From Azospirillum sp. 51_20 (GTDB lineage Bacteria; Pseudomonadota; Alphaproteobacteria; RF32; CAG-239): 59,967 bases of DNA. Below, one piece after another: positions 54,274 through 59,967 of this stretch. The notes beneath the pieces were generated by a model, which ran no database searches, was not told the origin of the DNA, and worked only from the letters and a program-made list of their open reading frames with translations. The stretch covers positions 1-59,967 of the forward strand of contig MNTV01000035.1 in the NCBI GenBank assembly GCA_001917175.1, given 5' to 3'. Each line of letters starts with the position of its first letter. The stretch's first letter is position 1. Made by a program: the position numbers and the translations under genes.

Positions 54274-54301
54274 CCTCTCCGGAACCAAAATTCCGGGGAG
54301 G
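54274..54301 (+). terminator. Hairpin between lipoprotein and barrel genes
   Basis: 11-bp stem CCTCTCCGGAA / TTCCGGGGAGG, 6-nt loop, without a strong T-run. May attenuate or stabilise rather than terminate. Confidence 0.45.
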
Positions 54302-54354
54302 TGTACTAAAAAATATCTGGGGCTATTCCCGCATTCCTTTAAAAACAAGAAAAG

Positions 54355-55170
54355 ATGAAAAATATAGTAATTGCCATTGTAGCAGTATTGGCAACTGCAT
54401 TCGTGAATGTAAACAGCGCTAGCGCTCAGTCAGTAACTTTTGGTTCTGAAAAGAAAGGTCTTGCTTCCGAACCTTCTGCAGAAATGCAGGAGATCGCCAA
54501 GGTCGATTCTATGACCCTGGATTATATGGAAGCTTTCGCTTCTCGGAAACATGACGAGCTTATGCTCAAAACTTCCGACGGTAAAACGTACTGGAAGGGA
54601 CGCGCGATTGAAGGCTTCTTTATCGGAGCTGTCGGCGGAGCATCCTATATTCCGAACGCTAAGAGTTTCTCTTATGTGTTTGGAGCAGAAGTTGGTTATA
54701 CCATGTGGTGGGGTGACTTTTTGGTGACCGGCCGCGTGGGTGAGATCAATTTCGACGGTTTGACCTATATGGCGCCGTCTGCCTTTGGTGAAGTGAGAGT
54801 AAATCTCGCACACTGGGGTAAAAACAAACAAAATCGCTTTTATGTTGGCGGCCGTGTTGGCTACCAGTATACGGAAAGCGATAATTCTATCTCAGAATCC
54901 GGTGATGGTTACGATTTTACTCGTAAATCGTCTCTGAAAGGTTCTGGTCTGGGTTATGGTGCAGTCCTTGGCTGGGAAACCCGTCAGTTCATGAGCGGAA
55001 ACCGTTTTGGTATCCAGCTCGCCGCTTACACTTATGACGTGCAACATGCAACGTCAGGAAAAGTAAACGGAGAAGTAGTTGCTGATAAGAATATCGTCAA
55101 GCAAGGCTGGCAGATTGAGCTCACTTTGAGCTATCGCTTCCAGTTCGGCAAAACGAAGAAAAACTACTAA
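54355..55170 (+). CDS. Outer-membrane beta-barrel-like protein
   Basis: 271 aa. Signal peptide to about residue 24 (NVNSASA-QS). After a helical linker (about 40-75) the chain alternates in amphipathic strands: FFIGAVGGASYIPNA, FSYVFGAEVGYTMWWG, RFYVGGRVGYQYT, and ends ELTLSYRFQFGKTKKNY. The size and strand pattern fit a small barrel of 8-10 strands, as in Bacteroidota OmpA-like or porin-family proteins. The leader has no SD. It lies between two paralogous lipoproteins and may help display them; that link is inference. Confidence 0.78.
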   Translation: MKNIVIAIVAVLATAFVNVNSASAQSVTFGSEKKGLASEPSAEMQEIAKVDSMTLDYMEAFASRKHDELMLKTSDGKTYWKGRAIEGFFIGAVGGASYIPNAKSFSYVFGAEVGYTMWWGDFLVTGRVGEINFDGLTYMAPSAFGEVRVNLAHWGKNKQNRFYVGGRVGYQYTESDNSISESGDGYDFTRKSSLKGSGLGYGAVLGWETRQFMSGNRFGIQLAAYTYDVQHATSGKVNGEVVADKNIVKQGWQIELTLSYRFQFGKTKKNY

Positions 55171-55207
55171 TTCTAGTTTCGCTGCAAAGCATTTCAATAT
55201 ATTTTCA

Positions 55208-55241
55208 GATGTCGGAGGTTTTCCTCCGGCATCTTTTTTTT
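55208..55241 (+). terminator. Terminator after the barrel gene
   Basis: 11-bp stem GATGTCGGAGG / CCTCCGGCATC (one G-U pair), TTTT loop, then eight T residues. Confidence 0.85.
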
Positions 55242-56361
55242 ATTAATGTCTGATAGAAAAGCCCGAGTTTAACCCGGAGCCGAATGCTGCGGTGTTGGAA
55301 CAACACCGCTTCGCGCCTTTAATCATGGTCAAACCGCAAGCTTTGTAACTGCTGTAGAACCACGGAGTTACCCGTGGATATCTACGTGCCGTCGACCGCT
55401 TTTCAAAATAACTTTCCCATACAAGGCAAAAACCTCAATCTCGCTTATTTCGGCGCCTTATTTTTTGTCATTCCGCTTTTTGCAAGATTTCCGGACAGAT
55501 TCGGGATGGTGAGGCGGAAAACTCAATCTCTCTTGCATATCTAAAATCTCCCGCATACTGTCCGATAAAACTCTTTGCCCGCTTCACCGGCTTGGGCATA
55601 ATCCCTGAATTCTCTCCTTTGTGCCGTCAAACTGACCGATTCTTCCGTTAGCATGCGTTCGGTAATTACCATGTCGGGTTTGTTTGGGCATCTCATTTTT
55701 AGGCTATGCCTTAAAAATTATCTTCCGCACTTCAGGTCTTGTTTCGATGTTTGTTTTCCTTTCTTCCTCCCTTCCTTCTTTTTCCCCTTTCTTTGCTTTT
55801 TCCCCTCAAGCTCCCGAACCGGGGCAGGGTGCCAAAGCAGCGAGCCGCCGCCTCCATCCTTTTTTCTCTTATAAGCTCCCGAACCGGGACGGAATGACAA
55901 TATGGGTTTGTTTCCGCGTTCGCAGGGTGACAGAGGCAAAGAGAGGACGGAAGCGGCCGCTTGTAAGCCGACTGACAGGGGTTGTGTTTGTTTGCGGGAT
56001 GGTAAAGGGTGCTCACGGAATGCGCAAAAGAACCGCCGGCGGAATATAAAAGAGGACTGTTTTCGGGATGGCAAAGCGGATTTTATCAACAAGAGGAAAG
56101 GGGAGATTCGCCTGCGGACTCGCCGTCTATCAATATTTTTAGACAAAATAGAAAAAATATGCCGTTTTCAGTCAAAAATAAGTTGTGGTTTTAATTCTTT
56201 TATGGTACAGTATAAACGACAAAAATTATTCTGTTATTACATTGATTATCATTGTAAATGTCTCTGATGAAAATGATTTTTCAAGCATCGGGAGACCTGC
56301 AGAAGCAATTTTTCTATATATTTCCTAAAAAAATAATCAAATAACTTTTAAAAACAAAAAT
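55242..56361. other. 1.1-kb intergenic region with strong hairpins
   Basis: No supported gene. Structured elements include a perfect 9-bp hairpin GCGGTGTTG-GAA-CAACACCGC (55289-55309), CCACGG/CCGTGG (55360-55377) and a quasi-palindrome near 55262-55279. A 16-bp direct repeat AAGCTCCCGAACCGGG occurs at 55808 and 55873. The last 200 bp are AT-rich and lead to the next lipoprotein gene. Confidence 0.55.
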
Positions 56362-59300
56362 ATGGAAAAGAGAAATGTCTTTTACAGCATTGTTGCATTT
56401 GCCATAATGCTGACTTTAGCCATGTTCACGTCATGTGACAAAGCGCTGGAAGAGTTTAGTCTTAATGTGGAGCCTGATAGCGGTCCCGACACCAACACGG
56501 AAGTGACCATTACCGTGACCCGCGACAGCGAAAACGGTAAGGTGACGGCCTCGAAAGATGTCAACGGCATCAGGCAGGACACCACGGTGATTGTGCCTTT
56601 GGGCGGCGTAAATTTCGAGATTTCGCCCTTGGATACGATCAAAGTGAACAAGCCCGAAGTGTCGTCGGTAAGCTTTGCCGAAACCGGCAGCAACTCCGGC
56701 AACTGGGAAGCGGAAGGCGTGTCTTATACCAAGACGGTCAAGACCTATCGTCATGAAATGACCGGGTATCTGAAAGACATCACCATTAGCTACCTGGATG
56801 CGGAGATGACGCTCTGGGGCAAGAAGGTTGTTTTTCCGGCAGCAAACGGCAGCGTTGCTTTTGAAGACGGCGGTATCAGCGTTGTCGACGAAGGCATCAA
56901 GGACAAGGTTCATTATTATCTCTCGACTTCAAGCTACAAAGTTGCCTTTATGGGCGGCAGCAGCATAGAGAGAGGGTATGAACGTCTGGCAATGGATGCG
57001 GACGATGTTTTGCAGAGTACCTCAAAAACCGACGAAGGCTATGAAACGCTGTCTTCGACCACGGCCAAAAGCTGGGTTGAGATCACGCGTACCTACAGCC
57101 AGTCGGGTTCCGTCGTTTCCAGATACGAAGTGATCCTAAAGAACGGTATCGGCGCTCCGGCGTACGAAATCCGTACGGTAGAAAGCTTTGAACTGGAAAA
57201 GAAAAACGCCGTTTCCGGCGAAACCGTCGTCAGCGGTACCCGTACCGAGGGCAACATCACGGTTACTGCGCATACGCTCGATTATACGGTCGGATGCGAT
57301 TTGTTTGACAAGGTGTTCACCCCGTTCTGGGAAACTGCGGTCCTGAAGGTTGACGGAAAAGAGTTTGAGATGCCGTCCCGCGCTTACGAAAACATCACGG
57401 ACAAGGGATTTAAACTGACGGAAATGTCGGAAAAGGACAATTACGAGCGCCGGCTCTACACCCACACCATCGGTGCTACTTTCAACGGCAACTCGGCCGA
57501 AGCCGTTGCCGAAGTCGAATTGCACAAGAAAGCGGAAGACAAGCTGGAAAGCCAAGTGATTGTCGAAGACGGCATGGAATATGTCGACGTGACGACGACC
57601 AGGTCATGGATCAAGATCAAGGAAGTATGGTCCGTATCGGGCGAAAAAGTGTATACGAAATCGGTTAACCTGACCAACGGCATCAATGCCCCGGCCAAGG
57701 TGATCAAGATTTTGGAAGACTTTACCTTAAACCAGATATCGGCTGTCCTTGGCGATGAAGTCTTGGCGGAAACTGAGACTGTCGGCGATTTTACGGTAAG
57801 GACTTATCAGCGGACTTATACGGTCGGCAACGACAAGTTTAACCGTATATTTACGTTGTCTTACCAACGTGCGTTTTACAATCCGCTGGATCACAGCATG
57901 CCGTTTGCGGAATACGAAAGTGTTGCCGACAACGGATTTGCAACCGCGGACATGACGCAGATCACCGAAGAGGGCAAGACTTACGACCGCAAGAGCTACA
58001 CGCACTCGATCGGCGCCAGCTTTAACGGTCATCCGGCGGAAGCCAAAGCGGAAGCCGAATTGCGGGTTTTGGCCTCGGACATCATGACCAGTCAGGAAAT
58101 CATTGAAGACGGTATGGACTATGTGGATGACAACACCACCAGATCCTGGATTAAGATTAAGGAAATCTGGACCGTGTCCGGCGAAAAGACTTATGTAAAA
58201 TCGGTCGATTTGACCAACGGTATTGCGGCTCCGGCCAAAGTTACCAAGATTTTGCCGAGTTTTGCGCTGGCCTCCGCAACGCCCTCTCTGGCCGGTGAAA
58301 GCCTGCTTAAGACCGAAACCGTCGGCGATTTCACGGTAAAAACTTATCAGCGCACCTATACGGTGGCCAACAATCGTTTTGACCGTGTTTTCACCCTCAG
58401 TTACCAACGGGCTGTTTACGATCCGCTTAAGCATAACATGCCGAACCCGGAATACGAAAACATCTCCGACAACGGTTTTGAAACGGCGGATCTGTCGCAA
58501 ACGGTCAGCGGCGGCAAAACTTACGACCGCAAGAGCTATGCGCACACCATGGGCGCAAGGTTCAACGGCCGTGATGTGAGCGCCGTCGGCGAAGCCGAAT
58601 TGTGGGTGGAAGTCAATGACGAACTGAAAGAGCGTACGATCGTGGAAGACGGCAAAGACTATATCGATGCCTCTACCACCAAGAGCTGGATCAAGATTAA
58701 GGAAATCTGGTCCGTATCGGGCGAAAAGGTGTATACCAAATCGGTGAACCTGAAGAACTCGATCACGGTGCCGGCCAAAATCACCAAGGTTTTGGAAAAC
58801 TTCAATCTGATTGCTTCCGCTCCGTCGACAGGCGGTGAAAAACTGACGGGAACGCAAACCGTCGGCGACTTTAAGGTGATGACATACCAGCGCACCTATA
58901 CGGTTGCCAACGACAAGTTCAACCGGGTGTTTACGTTGTCTTACCAAAAGGCGATTTATTCTCCGCTGACTCACAACATGCCCTATGCCGAATATGAGAA
59001 CCTTGCCGACAACGGATTTAAGCTGAGCGATATGAGCCGGCTGACCGAAAACGGCAGGATCTATGACCGCAAGAACTATGTTCATACCATGAGCGCCATG
59101 TTCAACGGTTATCCGGCAAGTGCGGCGGGCGAGGCAGAATTGCGGGTTTTCGTAAGCGAAGACCGTGATACGCCGAGCTGGCTGGGAAGTCCCAAGTCTG
59201 CAAAGTATACGCGCGTTCAGCAAAGTGTCGGCGCCAAGTTTATGGACATGATCGTTTTCACTTATGAAAACGGCGTGGTCATGGCACCGAACGGCAAAGT

Positions 59301-59634
59301 GGACATGAACCTGTGTTATGCTTTTGATGAATCCGTAGCGGCAAAGAACGGCGTCGAAACTTGTATTTCCGGCGCATACAGCGGCGTTTGGGGTGCAAAC
59401 AAATGGCAGCCGGCGAAAGTTACGGTTGTCAGCGGTCGTTGGATCTATGCCGGCAAAAGTTCTGCCTGGGATCATACGGTTATGGAAAAGAATGCGGTAA
59501 CTTTGGGTATTGGCGAAGACGTAACGCCGACGCCGGGCGCTCAGAGTTACAAAATTACCGGTAACCGGATTACAATCTCCTACGCCGTAAACAACGGCAG
59601 TAAGACGGCTAATACTTCTCTTTCCCTGAAGTGA
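56362..59634 (+). CDS. Giant modular lipoprotein, four modules
   Basis: 1090 aa, paralogue of the protein at 52023-54218. Lipobox FTSC. An N-terminal region aligned to the paralogue without large gaps is followed by a first module from about 224 and three tandem modules starting at residues 402, 582 and 762. The starts are exactly 540 bp apart. Recurrent landmarks are SWIKIKE(V/I)W, (R/K)TYQRTYTV, FTLSYQ(R/K)A, EYE(N/S)(V/I/L)(A/S)DNGF and YDRK(S/N)Y. The C-terminal domain (about 943-1090) matches the paralogue. Length exceeds it by 359 residues, i.e. two modules. Leader A-rich, no SD. Unknown function; repeat-mediated size change is likely. Confidence 0.93.
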   Translation: MEKRNVFYSIVAFAIMLTLAMFTSCDKALEEFSLNVEPDSGPDTNTEVTITVTRDSENGKVTASKDVNGIRQDTTVIVPLGGVNFEISPLDTIKVNKPEVSSVSFAETGSNSGNWEAEGVSYTKTVKTYRHEMTGYLKDITISYLDAEMTLWGKKVVFPAANGSVAFEDGGISVVDEGIKDKVHYYLSTSSYKVAFMGGSSIERGYERLAMDADDVLQSTSKTDEGYETLSSTTAKSWVEITRTYSQSGSVVSRYEVILKNGIGAPAYEIRTVESFELEKKNAVSGETVVSGTRTEGNITVTAHTLDYTVGCDLFDKVFTPFWETAVLKVDGKEFEMPSRAYENITDKGFKLTEMSEKDNYERRLYTHTIGATFNGNSAEAVAEVELHKKAEDKLESQVIVEDGMEYVDVTTTRSWIKIKEVWSVSGEKVYTKSVNLTNGINAPAKVIKILEDFTLNQISAVLGDEVLAETETVGDFTVRTYQRTYTVGNDKFNRIFTLSYQRAFYNPLDHSMPFAEYESVADNGFATADMTQITEEGKTYDRKSYTHSIGASFNGHPAEAKAEAELRVLASDIMTSQEIIEDGMDYVDDNTTRSWIKIKEIWTVSGEKTYVKSVDLTNGIAAPAKVTKILPSFALASATPSLAGESLLKTETVGDFTVKTYQRTYTVANNRFDRVFTLSYQRAVYDPLKHNMPNPEYENISDNGFETADLSQTVSGGKTYDRKSYAHTMGARFNGRDVSAVGEAELWVEVNDELKERTIVEDGKDYIDASTTKSWIKIKEIWSVSGEKVYTKSVNLKNSITVPAKITKVLENFNLIASAPSTGGEKLTGTQTVGDFKVMTYQRTYTVANDKFNRVFTLSYQKAIYSPLTHNMPYAEYENLADNGFKLSDMSRLTENGRIYDRKNYVHTMSAMFNGYPASAAGEAELRVFVSEDRDTPSWLGSPKSAKYTRVQQSVGAKFMDMIVFTYENGVVMAPNGKVDMNLCYAFDESVAAKNGVETCISGAYSGVWGANKWQPAKVTVVSGRWIYAGKSSAWDHTVMEKNAVTLGIGEDVTPTPGAQSYKITGNRITISYAVNNGSKTANTSLSLK
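57565..59184 (+). repeat. Three 540-bp tandem coding repeats
   Basis: Start points at 57565, 58105 and 58645, each a GAAGAC...-type codon pair (Glu-Asp-Gly) opening the module, so the period is exactly 180 codons. A more diverged fourth copy lies upstream from about 57031. Confidence 0.88.
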
Positions 59635-59747
59635 TGATTGTCTTCGCGGAAGAAAAGAAAAACGGCCTGTAGCTCTCTTGGAAAGCTTCTTTTCGCGGTG
59701 CGGAAGGAAGTATGCGTGAAAAGTCCTTTTGACAAACATTTACAATT

Positions 59748-59781
59748 TGACCCCGGAACGTAAAGTTTCGGGGTTTTTTTT
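59748..59781 (+). terminator. Terminator after the four-module lipoprotein gene
   Basis: Stem CCCCGGAAC / GTTTCGGGG (one G-U pair) followed by eight T residues. Confidence 0.85.
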
Positions 59782-59803
59782 AGGTTGTTTCGTTTTATCG
59801 CTA

Positions 59804-59835
59804 AAAAATCTCCCCGCTTTTGCGGGGAGATTTTT
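59804..59835. terminator. Bidirectional terminator
   Basis: 14-bp stem AAAAATCTCCCCGC / GCGGGGAGATTTTT with a TTTT loop; on the minus strand it ends the autotransporter gene at the window edge. Confidence 0.88.
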
Positions 59836-59888
59836 GCGTTTGATCGGCTTGCGGTTTTTAGGCTGCTGCCGGCGGCAAACGTCTGCGG

Positions 59889-59967
59889 TCAGAACGCATA
59901 GTTTAAGCCGATGCCGACGGCGGCGGCACCGTAGCTTGAACCGAACGTATAGTTTGCCCAACCGTAA
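59889..59967 (-). CDS. Autotransporter C-terminus (partial)
   Basis: Only the last 26 codons lie in the window: YGWANYTFGSSYG...GIGLNYAF and a TGA stop. This is nearly the same as the end of the autotransporter at 45997-49368 (YGWTHYTYGSSYD...GIGLNYAW), including the terminal aromatic residue of the last barrel strand. The gene continues beyond the window. Confidence 0.85.
   Translation of the reverse strand, partial: YGWANYTFGSSYGAAAVGIGLNYAF

Noticed and set aside
55252..55330. Relic of an autotransporter end (a minus-strand AAFGSGLN-like translation)
   Set aside because: The similarity covers about eight residues only, and a perfect hairpin explains much of the sequence; no upstream barrel strands follow in frame.
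55653..56267. Several 60-140 codon frames in the 55-56 kb gap
   Set aside because: Overlapping in all frames, low-complexity, without ribosome sites; they reflect biased composition.

Overview
The window looks like chromosome from an uncultured alphaproteobacterium, probably host-associated. The lineage call rests on gene order and families. A DUF4167 gene follows prmC. The run rne - amiC-type amidase - mrcA - prfB is intact apart from strand. RNase E has the long acidic insertion in its S1 domain typical of alphaproteobacteria. hflK-hflC-degP sit together with holC, and there is a lipoprotein like the rickettsial 17-kDa antigen. prfB keeps the classic +1 frameshift at an in-frame UGA, so UGA is a stop codon here.

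Left end (1-6.9 kb): a complete type II-C CRISPR-Cas locus. A tracrRNA gene lies on the minus strand at 12-126, with its own promoter, a 27-nt perfect anti-repeat and an intrinsic terminator. A serine recombinase gene sits between it and cas9. Then come cas9-cas1-cas2 on the plus strand and an array of 18 repeats and 17 spacers. The repeats point the opposite way to the cas genes. Each repeat ends in a perfect extended -10 box, and a minus-strand terminator lies just past the cas2-proximal end. The part of cas9 coding for the WED/PAM-interacting region is much more AT-rich than the rest.

7-24.6 kb: mostly housekeeping genes: uvrA, an orphan branched-chain-amino-acid-type binding protein, ssb, a MazG-like hydrolase, tRNA-Glu, asnS, rpoH, prmC, DUF4167 and a metallophosphoesterase, mixed with unknown genes. 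One of these, a small lipoprotein at 13.8 kb, is a one-module relative of the giant lipoproteins at the right end. 24.6-26 kb is gene-poor, with a 59-bp direct repeat and a twice-frameshifted kinase pseudogene.

26-51.6 kb: an envelope and proteostasis region. It holds hflK-hflC-degP-holC-ddpX (minus strand), mrp, an XRE regulator, rne and a BepA-like protease, amidase-PBP1A-RF2-YhdP-like-HAD (plus strand), a large Pmp-like autotransporter, an amino-acid binding protein and mlaC.

51.6-59.97 kb: an island of two giant lipoproteins around a small outer-membrane barrel protein. The lipoproteins are paralogues that differ by exactly two 180-residue modules (540 bp each). Their leaders are A-rich without a Shine-Dalgarno sequence and the lipobox is of Bacteroidota style, which suggests transfer. 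The window closes inside a second autotransporter whose C-terminus closely matches the one at 46 kb, so the island is flanked by host-type sequence on both sides.
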